In this document: piece by piece, positions 16,572 to 24,400 of the stretch | Layout: each line of letters starts with the position of its first letter | Position numbering within the stretch: the first letter of the stretch is position 1 | NCBI RefSeq assembly: GCF_029688625.1 | Contig: NZ_JARULC010000002.1 | Span: 186,001 to 250,000 of the forward strand | Source of the DNA: Qipengyuania marincola | GTDB taxonomy: Bacteria; Pseudomonadota; Alphaproteobacteria; Sphingomonadales; Sphingomonadaceae | Length of the DNA: 64,000 nt | Reading direction: 5' to 3' | Made by a program: the position numbers and the translations under genes | Notes under the pieces: generated by a model | What the model saw: only the letters and a program-made list of their open reading frames with translations | Database searches by the model: none | Told to the model about the DNA's origin: nothing

Positions 16572-17177
16572 ATGAAACCCCTCGCCGCCGCTTTTGGCCT
16601 TGCCGCAACAATAGCCCTTCCCGGCTGCGCCACCCCGCCCGGACCGGTCGAGGTCACGCGCTTCGTCGCTCCGGAGCGTGCCGCAGAGCTCGGACAGGGC
16701 CGGATCTTCGTGACCACCATGCCCGGCACGCAGGGCGACAGCCTGGCCCTGGCACCCTACAAGGCCGCGATCGCCAGCGAGCTTGCCGCAATCGGATATG
16801 TCGAAAGCGACCGCGCCGCTGCCTCCCAGATCGCCGAGGTGGCCATCGAAAGCTATGTCCTGGGCACCGGTGGCAGACGCAGCCCGGTGAGCGTGGGTGT
16901 GGGCGGATCGACGGGGAGCTATGGCTCGGGCGTGGGCCTCGGCATCGGCATCAACCTCGGCGGAGGCGAGCGCGACCGGCTCGGCACCGAGGTCGCGGTA
17001 CGGATCAGCGACGTGGCCACGGGCGAGAGCCTGTGGGAAGGTCGGGCCGATTTCGCGCCGCCGGAAAATTCCCCCCTTGCGCGCGGAACGGCGAACGCCC
17101 AGACGATCGCCTCCGCGCTGTTCCGGGACTTTCCCGGCAACAATGGTGAAACGATAGAAGTGAAGGTGCCTGAGTGA
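16572..17177 (+). CDS. DUF4136 domain lipoprotein
   Basis: A 201-residue predicted lipoprotein: hydrophobic leader, then LPGC as the lipobox with Cys at about residue 18. The mature part fits DUF4136: an N-terminal strand region, a glycine/serine-rich stretch ([26 protein letters not shown], about 112-137) and a closing segment on [11 protein letters not shown]. The glycine-rich part is a usual feature of this family in sphingomonads. Start chosen at the lipoprotein signal, with a purine-rich AGGAGAAGGAAAGG upstream. It overlaps the following carboxypeptidase gene by four bases (GTGA). Confidence 0.85.
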   Translation: MKPLAAAFGLAATIALPGCATPPGPVEVTRFVAPERAAELGQGRIFVTTMPGTQGDSLALAPYKAAIASELAAIGYVESDRAAASQIAEVAIESYVLGTGGRRSPVSVGVGGSTGSYGSGVGLGIGINLGGGERDRLGTEVAVRISDVATGESLWEGRADFAPPENSPLARGTANAQTIASALFRDFPGNNGETIEVKVPE

Positions 17178-18325
17178 ATCAGCCGGTGAGCGACATCGAA
17201 GTCGATTGCGCATTCGACAGTGGTAATATCGAGGTTCTGGCCATCGAGGGTGCGAGCGCGAAGCTGGCGCTGCGCAAGGACCATCAGAGCGAATTCGCCC
17301 AGTGGTTCCATTTCCGCGTCAGCGGCGCGGCGGGGCGCGAACTGGAACTGAAGATCACCGGCCTCGAGAACAGCGCCTATCCCGGCGGCTGGCCGGAGTA
17401 TGACGCATGCGTATCGGAAGATCGCGACTATTGGGGCCGCGCGCCATCGAGCTGGGATGCGAACGAGGAAAACGGCACCCTCACCATCCGCTATACCCCG
17501 GCGAGCGATATCGTCTGGTTTGCCTATTTCGCGCCCTATTCGATGGAACGCCACCACGACCTGGTCGCCGAAGCCGCTGCGGCGGAAGGCGTCGAGTATC
17601 GCCGGCTGGGCACCACGCTAGACGGCCAGCCGATCGACTGCCTCGCAATGGGCGAGGGTGAAACGCAGGTCTGGCTCTATGCCCGCCAGCACCCTGGCGA
17701 AACCCAGGCCGAATGGTGGATGGAAGGGGCGCTCGAGGTCCTGACCGATCCGGCTGACAGCGTGGGCCGGGGCCTGCGCCAGCGCTGCCGCGTGCATGTC
17801 GTCCCCAACGCCAATCCCGACGGATCGCGGCGGGGGCATCTGCGGACCAATGCCGCCGGCACCAACCTAAACCGCGAATGGGAAAATCCCAGCGCCGAAA
17901 AAAGCCCGGAAGTCCTTGCCATCCGCAATGCGATGGATGCTACCGGCGTCGATTTCGCGATGGACGTTCACGGCGACGAAGCCATCCCGGTCGCCTTCCT
18001 GGCGGGATATGAAGGCATTCCCAGCTGGACCGACGAGCACGGCGAACGCTTCTATCGCTACGAGCGCATCCTCGACCGGCGGACGCCCGATTTCCAGACC
18101 GAGCAGGGCTATACAAAATCGGCGCCGGGCAAGGCGAACCTCGCCATGAGCACGAATCAGGTAGCCGAACGCTTCGGTGCGACCGCGATGACGCTGGAAA
18201 TGCCGTATAAGGACAATCCGGCCAATCCGGAGCCGGAGCAGGGCTGGAGCCCGGAACGCTGCAAGATGCTCGCGCGCGATTGCCTTGCGAGCCTGCTCGA
18301 ATGGCTGGACAGCGACAAGGCTTGA
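17174..18325 (+). CDS. M14-family (cytosolic carboxypeptidase-like) zinc peptidase
   Basis: Zinc carboxypeptidase of the cytosolic AGBL/CCP-like subgroup. An N-terminal beta-sandwich (about 1-125) precedes the catalytic domain. Zinc ligands are H173 and E176 in HPGE and H266 in DVHGDE; the NPDG and NLNREW motifs (about 214-236) bind substrate, and E342 in LEMPY is the likely general base. There is no signal peptide, consistent with a cytoplasmic enzyme. Start GTG overlapping the lipoprotein stop. Family members trim acidic C-termini or peptidoglycan peptides; the substrate here is unknown. Confidence 0.9.
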   Translation: MNQPVSDIEVDCAFDSGNIEVLAIEGASAKLALRKDHQSEFAQWFHFRVSGAAGRELELKITGLENSAYPGGWPEYDACVSEDRDYWGRAPSSWDANEENGTLTIRYTPASDIVWFAYFAPYSMERHHDLVAEAAAAEGVEYRRLGTTLDGQPIDCLAMGEGETQVWLYARQHPGETQAEWWMEGALEVLTDPADSVGRGLRQRCRVHVVPNANPDGSRRGHLRTNAAGTNLNREWENPSAEKSPEVLAIRNAMDATGVDFAMDVHGDEAIPVAFLAGYEGIPSWTDEHGERFYRYERILDRRTPDFQTEQGYTKSAPGKANLAMSTNQVAERFGATAMTLEMPYKDNPANPEPEQGWSPERCKMLARDCLASLLEWLDSDKA

Positions 18326-18335
18326 ATAATGACAG

Positions 18336-18359
18336 GCAGGTCGCAGGAATGCGACCTGC
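18336..18359. terminator. Hairpin between convergent genes
   Basis: GCAGGTCGC and GCGACCTGC form a perfect 9-base inverted repeat with a 6-base loop in the 38-base gap between two convergent stops. No clear U-run follows in either direction, so it is a weak or rho-assisted bidirectional terminator. Confidence 0.55.
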
Positions 18360-18363
18360 ACCG

Positions 18364-18549
18364 TCAGCTGGCAGCCACTCCGTCCAGCACCTTCTGCGCG
18401 ACCTCTTCGATCGAGCCGGTGACCAGCAAGGGTTGGCCGCCGACCATACCGACGTTTGTCTGGCCGTTCTCGGCCGTTCTGAGCCATGCGATGTTGCTTG
18501 CCACGACGAGATAATTGCCGCCGCGCGATTCCAGTTTCACGAATTTCAT
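18364..18549 (-). CDS. Small FlbD-like protein
   Basis: A 61-residue soluble protein (MKFVKLESRGGNYLVVASNIAWLRTAENGQTNVGMVGGQPLLVTGSIEEVAQKVL) whose beta-strand layout and closing helix recall FlbD-type small proteins, in which VxxSxxEVxxKV is typical. The resemblance is loose and no flagellar genes are near, so a specific role is not claimed. AGGAG nine bases before the ATG fixes the start; an upstream ATG 16 codons earlier is less likely. Confidence 0.65.
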   Translation of the reverse strand: MKFVKLESRGGNYLVVASNIAWLRTAENGQTNVGMVGGQPLLVTGSIEEVAQKVLDGVAAS

Positions 18550-18637
18550 CGAATCATCTCCTGATGCAGCGAGACTAGCGCACAAGGGGGTTCGCAATGG
18601 TTAATCGCGGCCATCGAAGGTTCACCTGCGGCGATCC

Positions 18638-19009
18638 ATGATCCGTGCCATGCGGACCGTCGCTCTTTTCTCAATCGCCATCGCTGCGGCTCTCGGCGCG
18701 AGTCCGGCATCCGCCACGGGCGGCTTCCTGTGCCGGACGGCGAGCGGGCCGCAGATCGAGATCGCTATCGGTTTCGGCCATGTCCCGGGAACTCCGATCG
18801 TGTCCCGCCGCCTGCGTGTGGAGGGTCGCGAAGTTCCGGCCATCGTACCGCAATGGTGGTTGAACGACCGGGAGATGAACCTCCAGATGACGACGCCCGA
18901 CGCGCTGGAATCGCTGCTGGTCATGCGGACCGCGCGCAAGGGCCGGCACTATGACGGGCAAGTCACATGGCGAGGCGAGACCCGCTGGATACGCTGCAAG
19001 GAAAGCTGA
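18638..19009 (+). CDS. Small secreted protein of unknown function
   Basis: A 123-residue protein with a signal peptide (cleavage after SPASA is plausible, about residue 26) and a mature domain with two cysteines, one near the start (FLCRTAS) and one near the end (WIRCKES), likely disulfide-linked. The core EIAIGFGHVPGTPIVSRRLRVEG and the tryptophan-rich PQWWLNDREMNLQM are not assigned to a family. A second ATG four codons in is an equally good start. It is followed after eight bases by the convergent amidohydrolase-like gene. Confidence 0.65.
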   Translation: MIRAMRTVALFSIAIAAALGASPASATGGFLCRTASGPQIEIAIGFGHVPGTPIVSRRLRVEGREVPAIVPQWWLNDREMNLQMTTPDALESLLVMRTARKGRHYDGQVTWRGETRWIRCKES

Positions 19010-19016
19010 TCCCGGC

Positions 19017-20255
19017 CTAGCGCACCGCGCGGCTCGCCACCCGGCCATCGATGATCACGCCGGTCACGTGGCTTGTATATTCGAGCGGGTCGCCATCGAA
19101 GAGCGCCACGTCGCCATCCTTGCCCACGTTCAGTGACCCCAGCCGTTCATCCACCCCGATCGCGCGCGCGGCGTCGATCGTGATGCTGGCCAGCGCGGCT
19201 TCGGGCGCGAGGCCGTTGGCAGCAGCCCAGCCCGCTTCCCACAGAACGACGCGGGTCTTTGGCACATAGGCCTCGTACCCGGATTGCAGCGCAAAGGGGA
19301 TGCCGGCTTCGCGCAGCGTCGCGGCGGTCGCGAAACTCGCATTTTCCATGTCGCCATAATGCCGCGCCATGGTCGGATGCAGCAGGACGGTCACGCCAGC
19401 CTCGCGCAGCTGATCGAGCAGGCGGTAGCTTTCCGCCCCGCCGTCGATCACCACGTCGATGTTGAACTCCTCCTTCAGCCGCAGCGCGCTCATGATATCC
19501 TGCGCGCGATTGGCCGTGACCATCAGCGGCACACGGCGCGCCAGAACGTCGCGCCAGACCTGCACATCGAGCTTGTTCGCGCCGGCATCGTTCTCTTCAT
19601 CCCGGGCACGCCTCTTCTGGGCCTCACCAGGTACCTGCCCGGCGCGGGCCGCCGTCAGCGCCGCGCGCAGGAGAGCGATCTGCTTGGGCCGCGTGCCGGG
19701 CCCCTTCTCGCTATCCATCGCGTCGGGGCCGAGATTGGCGGCGATCATCGCGCGCGGGACGATGGCCGCCGCATCCGCCGTCTTCGCGAATGTCTTGGCG
19801 ACCATGGTCTGGCCTGACACCACGGTACCCGGGCCGTGGCCGGTGTGGATCGTGGTCACGCCCAGCGAACGGAGCCAGCCAACCAGCTCCTCGTCCGGAT
19901 TGTAGCCGTCGATGGCGCGCAATTGCGGCTGGAGCGGTGCGCCGGTGTCGAGCTGGTCCTGATCGTCGAACTGGTTGAGATAGCCCGCGAGACCGACGAC
20001 GGTCCGCGCATCGACCAGCCCGGGCGTGGCCACTTTGGCCGAGAGCACCTCGACGCCCTCTGGGATCGCAATGCTCGACGCAGGGCCCACGGCGACGATC
20101 TTGCCGTCGCGGATGACGACCACGCCGTCACTGATCGCCGGCCCTTCCATCGTGTGCAGCGTCTCGGCCCGCACGGCGACATCCTGCGCGGCGAGTGGGA
20201 CAGAGACCGTGGCAAGAAGCGCGGCGGCGAGCGATTTGGCGATATGCTTGATCAT
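19017..20255 (-). CDS. Amidohydrolase-like protein lacking metal ligands (pseudoenzyme)
   Basis: A 412-residue exported protein (signal peptide ending PLAAQ) with the amidohydrolase fold, clearly paralogous to the intact enzyme encoded immediately upstream. Where the intact partner has DTHSH, this one reads DARTV (about 82-86); the later histidine positions are replaced too (VIDGGAESY for IQHGMEAW; ALQSGYEA for SLHSDDG; TANRAQDI for HHTHRADDI). Fold segments such as LNVGKDGDVALFDGDPLEY remain. It is therefore probably not a metal-dependent hydrolase. Its ATG overlaps the partner stop, so the two are likely made together and may form a complex. Confidence 0.85.
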   Translation of the reverse strand: MIKHIAKSLAAALLATVSVPLAAQDVAVRAETLHTMEGPAISDGVVVIRDGKIVAVGPASSIAIPEGVEVLSAKVATPGLVDARTVVGLAGYLNQFDDQDQLDTGAPLQPQLRAIDGYNPDEELVGWLRSLGVTTIHTGHGPGTVVSGQTMVAKTFAKTADAAAIVPRAMIAANLGPDAMDSEKGPGTRPKQIALLRAALTAARAGQVPGEAQKRRARDEENDAGANKLDVQVWRDVLARRVPLMVTANRAQDIMSALRLKEEFNIDVVIDGGAESYRLLDQLREAGVTVLLHPTMARHYGDMENASFATAATLREAGIPFALQSGYEAYVPKTRVVLWEAGWAAANGLAPEAALASITIDAARAIGVDERLGSLNVGKDGDVALFDGDPLEYTSHVTGVIIDGRVASRAVR

Positions 20256-21556
20256 TGGCCGGCCTCCGCTTCGGCTGCTTCCCAGTGATGATGCGCAAGC
20301 TCCATCGGGCTGCCCGCGCCATAGCCGCCTTCGGCCAGCAGCTTGCCTTCTTCGGTCGAGCGGTCGAACAGCTTCTCGCCCTCGACCCAGGTCTGCATGA
20401 CGTCCGTATAGACCGAGAGCGGATCGCCCGAGAGGATCAGGAAATCGGCGTCCTTGCCGACCTCGAGACTTCCCACGCTATCCTCGATGCCAAGCTGCTT
20501 CGCGCCGTTGATGGTCAGGGCCCGCAAGGCGCCCTCGCGGCTCATCCCGCCGCGCACGGCGATGCCCGCCTGGCGGAACATGAGACGTGAATCGATGATG
20601 CCATCATCGGAATGCAGCGAGGTCAGCACCCCGGCCCGCTCAAGCGCCGCAGCCGTTTCGAGGCGCGATTCCTGCGCTTCCAGCTTGCCGCCCGGACTGT
20701 CGACCAGGATGTTCGACACGGGCACGCCGGCCGCGGCCAGCTCCTCGGCGACCTTCCAGGCCTCCATGCCGTGCTGGATCAGCACGCGGAACCCGAACTC
20801 GCGCTGCAACCGCAGCACGGTCATGATGTCGTCCGCACGGTGGGTGTGATGATGCACCAGCCGCTTGCCCGACAGGACTTCGCACAGCGCCTCCTTGCCG
20901 AGATCGACCGGCGTGCGCTTGCCCTTGCAATAGGATTGCGCCTCGGTGAAGGCCGCGCGGACCAACGCCGCGGATTTTGCTCGCGTCCCCGGAAATCCGG
21001 GCGTTTCGCCAATGGGATTGGTGCCGTTGGCCATCTTGAGCCCGCCCATCACCGACCCATCGGGAAAGCGCCAGGCAATGTCCTCGATCGTCTCGCCGTC
21101 GCGCAGCCGCATGTAGAATGTCTGGCCGCTGACGAGCCAGCCCGACCCCGGCATCACATTGGCGGTGGTGACGCCTCCGGCGCGCGCCTTGGCGATGCTG
21201 GCGTCGCGCGGATTGATCGCATCCATTGCACGGACTTCGGGCTGGATGGGCGAGGAGCGGTCGGCCCCTGCCACCGAGCCGATATGCGAATGCGTATCGA
21301 CGATGCCGGGCATGATCACCATGCCGGTTGCGTCGCGGCGTTCGGCATCGGCCGGAATCTCGACCGCCGCGCCGACGCCGGCAATCTTGCCGCGATGGAT
21401 TACGAAAGTGCCGGCAGGTATGGTTTCACCGGCCATCGTATGGATGGTCGCGCCTTCGAACGCGATCGGCCGCTCCTGTGCCTGAACCGCCCCGGCCGAC
21501 AGATATGTCGCCATAATGGCGACAGTGGCACCACGCAGCACCGCTCTAGCTTTCAT
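20252..21556 (-). CDS. Amidohydrolase family protein, exported
   Basis: A 434-residue metal-dependent hydrolase with an N-terminal signal peptide (to about AQAQ at 27). Motifs: H89-S-H91 in IMPGIVDTHSHIG, HHHTHRADD at about 235-243, H262 in IQHGMEAW and H315/D317-D318 in SLHSDDG, the set expected for an imidazolonepropionase- or prolidase-like enzyme. The start with GGGAGGA five to six bases before ATG fixes MKARAVLRG; an upstream ATG 41 codons earlier is not family-like. Overlapping ATGA with the degenerate paralogue downstream. Substrate unknown; peptides or cyclic amides in the periplasm are plausible. Confidence 0.9.
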   Translation of the reverse strand: MKARAVLRGATVAIMATYLSAGAVQAQERPIAFEGATIHTMAGETIPAGTFVIHRGKIAGVGAAVEIPADAERRDATGMVIMPGIVDTHSHIGSVAGADRSSPIQPEVRAMDAINPRDASIAKARAGGVTTANVMPGSGWLVSGQTFYMRLRDGETIEDIAWRFPDGSVMGGLKMANGTNPIGETPGFPGTRAKSAALVRAAFTEAQSYCKGKRTPVDLGKEALCEVLSGKRLVHHHTHRADDIMTVLRLQREFGFRVLIQHGMEAWKVAEELAAAGVPVSNILVDSPGGKLEAQESRLETAAALERAGVLTSLHSDDGIIDSRLMFRQAGIAVRGGMSREGALRALTINGAKQLGIEDSVGSLEVGKDADFLILSGDPLSVYTDVMQTWVEGEKLFDRSTEEGKLLAEGGYGAGSPMELAHHHWEAAEAEAGQ

Positions 21557-21611
21557 GCAATCCTCCCTGACGGCAGCACAGTAGCCTCGATCGCGTCGCT
21601 CGCAAGCCCGT

Positions 21612-22631
21612 TCACGACACGACCGGCTCGAGGAGTCGGATCGTACGCGCATCAGCATCCAGCTCGACCCGGACTCCATGCGGCATCGCCTGCTGGTTCG
21701 TCACATGGCCGATGTTTGCCCCGGCGAAGGCAGGAATGCCGAGGCTGCCGAGATGATGGTCGAGCACGGTGTCGAGCGTGAAGCCCGCCTCGCTGTTCTC
21801 TTCCGGATTGCAGCGCGTGCACTGGCCGAACGCCACCCCCGCCAGCTTGCCGAGCACCCCGGCCAGGCGCAGCTGCTGGAGCATGCGATCCACCCGATAT
21901 ACATCCTCGTTCACATCCTCGAGAAACAGCACCGCGCGATCGAAATCGGGCAGGTAGGGCGTCCCCATCAGGGTGGAAAGGATCGTGAGGTTCCCGCCCA
22001 GCAGGCGGCCTTGCGCTGTTCCGGACGAAATCGTGCGCCCGGTGCGACCGCTTGCCTGCTCGGCAGCCGCGCCTGCGAGCACCGGCGTATCGGCGGCAAA
22101 GGCCAGCCGCCACAGGCTGTCCCAGCTTTCCCGTTCCCATCGGCTCGCGGCATTGGGGCCATGGATTGTCGGAAAACCTGCCCGCGCCGCAATCGCCAGA
22201 TGCAGCGCGGTCGTGTCGGAATAGCCAATCAGCAGCTTCGGATTGGCCCGGATCATGCCCCATTCCAGCAACGGCAGAATGCGCGCGCCGCCCCAGCCGC
22301 CGCGAATGGCGAAGATGCCGCGCACTTGCGGGTCGGCAACCATCGCCATGTAATCCTCGGCGCGCTGAACGTCCGTACCTGCGAGGTAGCCGTCCTGCTC
22401 GCGCACGTGACGACCGAGCTTCGGCTCCAGACCCATGCCGCTGATCCAGTGCTGCGCACGGTCGAGCTCCCATGGCAGGGTCAGCGCGCTTGCCGGGGCG
22501 ACGAGGCCGACGGTATCGCCAATGCGCAAGCGAGGTGCCTTGCGCGGCGTTGCGGCGGCGAGCGGGTGCGGCAGCGAGGCCGCAAGCAGCGCGCCACTCA
22601 TGGTGCCCAGCGCCGCGCGCCGGTCGATCAT
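21612..22631 (-). CDS. LD-carboxypeptidase (S66 family)
   Basis: Murein LD-carboxypeptidase of the S66 type that removes the terminal D-residue from peptidoglycan tetrapeptides. A 339-residue protein with a twin-arginine-like start (MIDRRAALGTM, then a hydrophobic run) suggesting Tat or lipoprotein-free export. The nucleophile serine is in IGYSDTT; the histidine of the triad is in ANIGHVTNQ and the glutamate in the FLEDVNEDVYRVDRM region. The start overlaps the cytidine deaminase stop, which decides it over a longer frame. Whether it recycles or turns over murein cannot be told. Confidence 0.9.
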   Translation of the reverse strand: MIDRRAALGTMSGALLAASLPHPLAAATPRKAPRLRIGDTVGLVAPASALTLPWELDRAQHWISGMGLEPKLGRHVREQDGYLAGTDVQRAEDYMAMVADPQVRGIFAIRGGWGGARILPLLEWGMIRANPKLLIGYSDTTALHLAIAARAGFPTIHGPNAASRWERESWDSLWRLAFAADTPVLAGAAAEQASGRTGRTISSGTAQGRLLGGNLTILSTLMGTPYLPDFDRAVLFLEDVNEDVYRVDRMLQQLRLAGVLGKLAGVAFGQCTRCNPEENSEAGFTLDTVLDHHLGSLGIPAFAGANIGHVTNQQAMPHGVRVELDADARTIRLLEPVVS

Positions 22632-23032
22632 GCGAGGCTTGCCGGGCCGAACGCGTCGGGCAGGAGCTGTGACAATCGCACACGCCGCGTCGTCTCCGGG
22701 CCGACGCACAGAATCTCCGGATCGGTGCCACCCAGCTGCGCCAATTCGTTGATCACCTGTCGGCAGCGGCCGCAGGGCGTGATCGGCTCCGCGCCCGGCC
22801 CGGTGACCGCGACCGCTTCCAACCCGCCGCGCACCCCATCGGCCATCGCCTTGGAAACCGCCACCGTCTCCGCACACAGCGCCAGCCCATAGCTGGCATT
22901 CTCGATATTCGTGCCGGTCACCACGCTGCCATCGGCGAAACGCAATGCGGCACCGACTGCGAAGTTCGAATAGGGCGAATAGGACTGCGCGGCGGCCGCA
23001 CGGGCTGCGGCGATGAGATCGTCGTCGGTCAT
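22628..23032 (-). CDS. cdd: Cytidine deaminase
   Basis: Zinc enzyme converting cytidine and deoxycytidine to uridine and deoxyuridine in pyrimidine salvage. The 134-residue protein shows the CAE motif (NASYGLALCAETVAVSK; catalytic glutamate beside the first Cys) and the second PCGRCRQ, supplying the three zinc cysteines of the tetrameric CDA class. The N-terminal YSPYSNFAVGAAL is family-typical. Start ATG; the gene overlaps the next by four bases and forms part of the minus-strand run reaching back to UPF0262. Confidence 0.95.
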   Translation of the reverse strand: MTDDDLIAAARAAAAQSYSPYSNFAVGAALRFADGSVVTGTNIENASYGLALCAETVAVSKAMADGVRGGLEAVAVTGPGAEPITPCGRCRQVINELAQLGGTDPEILCVGPETTRRVRLSQLLPDAFGPASLA

Positions 23033-23042
23033 GGCACTCTCG

Positions 23043-23765
23043 TCAAAATGGCCGCACCACGACCCAGCGCAGCGGCGATTGCGCGGCCTCGTTCCGGTAC
23101 CAGCGATTGGCAGTCCACATCAGCCAGGGACGCACGGCATAGTCGGGTTCCGACCAGCTGCTCGTCAGCCATAGCTGACGGTCGATCCGGCGCGACACCC
23201 CGTACAGCTGTTCGAATTCGTCGCTGGGCGCGAGGATCACCGCCTTGCCGGTATGCGCTTCGATCTGGTTGACCAGCGTCATCAGCTCGCTTTGCACGGC
23301 GGCGTCGGACACCCGCTCGGCGCAGTCCTCGGCATTTCCTTCCAGCAGGATGGCGGCAGGCAGGAGCGCGGCATCGCGCGGTACCATGGTGACGAAATTG
23401 GCCGATTGTCCGTCTGCGACATCACAGGGATCGAACCGGTGAACCGCGCCCACTTCCAGCCCCGCCTGCCCGGCCCTCGCAAGATTCTGCGCAAAGGCGA
23501 TGTCGCGGCCCTCGGTCCCGTCGCTTGCCTCGAGATAGACGAATTTCGCGCCGAGGCCCTTCAGAGTGTCGAAGGCCACCGGCCCGTCGTCTGCTGCAAG
23601 CAGTGCACCCTGGTCGGGCCAGACCGCCTCGTCGGGCCGCCATGCCTGCCGGTCGATCACGAACCAGGCTGCCGCGCCGCCTGCCAGAACCAGCAGTAGC
23701 AGGGCGACCTTCACGACCCGCGACAGGCCGCCCTTGCGTTTCGTTTTGCGTTTCGCGCGCGCCAT
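23043..23765 (-). CDS. GH25-like membrane-anchored protein
   Basis: A 240-residue protein with a basic N-terminus, one transmembrane anchor (about 18-38, LLLVLAGGAAAWFVI) and a domain related to GH25 lysozymes. The family usually shows GIDVSxxQG, KATEG and LDxE; here the corresponding parts read DQGALL, YLEASDG and LLEGN, so the catalytic acids are altered or shifted. The C-terminal WLMWTANRWYRN is a typical GH25 strand. It may still act on peptidoglycan but the motifs are degenerate. It starts four bases after UPF0262 ends. Confidence 0.75.
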   Translation of the reverse strand: MARAKRKTKRKGGLSRVVKVALLLLVLAGGAAAWFVIDRQAWRPDEAVWPDQGALLAADDGPVAFDTLKGLGAKFVYLEASDGTEGRDIAFAQNLARAGQAGLEVGAVHRFDPCDVADGQSANFVTMVPRDAALLPAAILLEGNAEDCAERVSDAAVQSELMTLVNQIEAHTGKAVILAPSDEFEQLYGVSRRIDRQLWLTSSWSEPDYAVRPWLMWTANRWYRNEAAQSPLRWVVVRPF

Positions 23766-23768
23766 TCC

Positions 23769-24272
23769 TCAACCCTTGATGTGCAGGACGCAGATCAGCG
23801 TGAACAGGCGCCGCGCGGTCGCGAAATCGGTTTCGATCTTGCCTTCCAGCCGTTCGATCAGGAGCTCTGCGGCGCGGTTGTGGACCCCGCGCCGAGCCAT
23901 GTCGATCGTTTCGATTTCCGCCGCCGTCGCCTTGCGGATAGCCTGGTAATAGCTATCGCAAATGGCAAAGTATTCGCGGATCGGCCGCCGGAAACGTGCC
24001 AGGCCGAGCAGCAATTCCTCCAGCAACTGGTCGGACGTGTCGGCGATCGTCATCAGCAGCCGCCCGTCGCGCACGGCGAGCTGCAGATGATAGGGACCGG
24101 TCGCGCCCCGTTCGACCGCGCGAACCGGCTTGAAGCAATTGTCCTCGATCAGGTCGAAGATCGCGATCCTGCGTTCCTGCTCGATATCGGCATTGCGCCA
24201 GATGATCGTCTCCTCGTCGAGCTCGATCCGGGCGATGCGGTGATTGGAGGATGAAGAGGCGGAATCGGTCAT
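23769..24272 (-). CDS. UPF0262 family protein
   Basis: A 167-residue protein of the UPF0262 family, widespread in alphaproteobacteria and of unknown function. Recognisable parts are RIARIELDEETIIWRNADIEQERRIAIFDLIEDN near the N-terminus and the helical FRRPIREYFAICDSYYQAIRKA in the middle. The start is taken at MTDSASSSSN; the frame continues upstream but without a family-like sequence. It lies divergent from dnaB with a 128-base gap in which no clear operator is seen. Confidence 0.85.
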   Translation of the reverse strand: MTDSASSSSNHRIARIELDEETIIWRNADIEQERRIAIFDLIEDNCFKPVRAVERGATGPYHLQLAVRDGRLLMTIADTSDQLLEELLLGLARFRRPIREYFAICDSYYQAIRKATAAEIETIDMARRGVHNRAAELLIERLEGKIETDFATARRLFTLICVLHIKG

Positions 24273-24400
24273 GCTTTCACCCGCTTTCGCAGGTTTAGGC
24301 GGGCCGGGGCAAGAGCTTGCCGTTTCGTCCCCGATATCCACAGCCACAGTGGCCCCATTGCAACTTGCCAGCACGCCTCCGGACCCTTCATCAGACGGCG

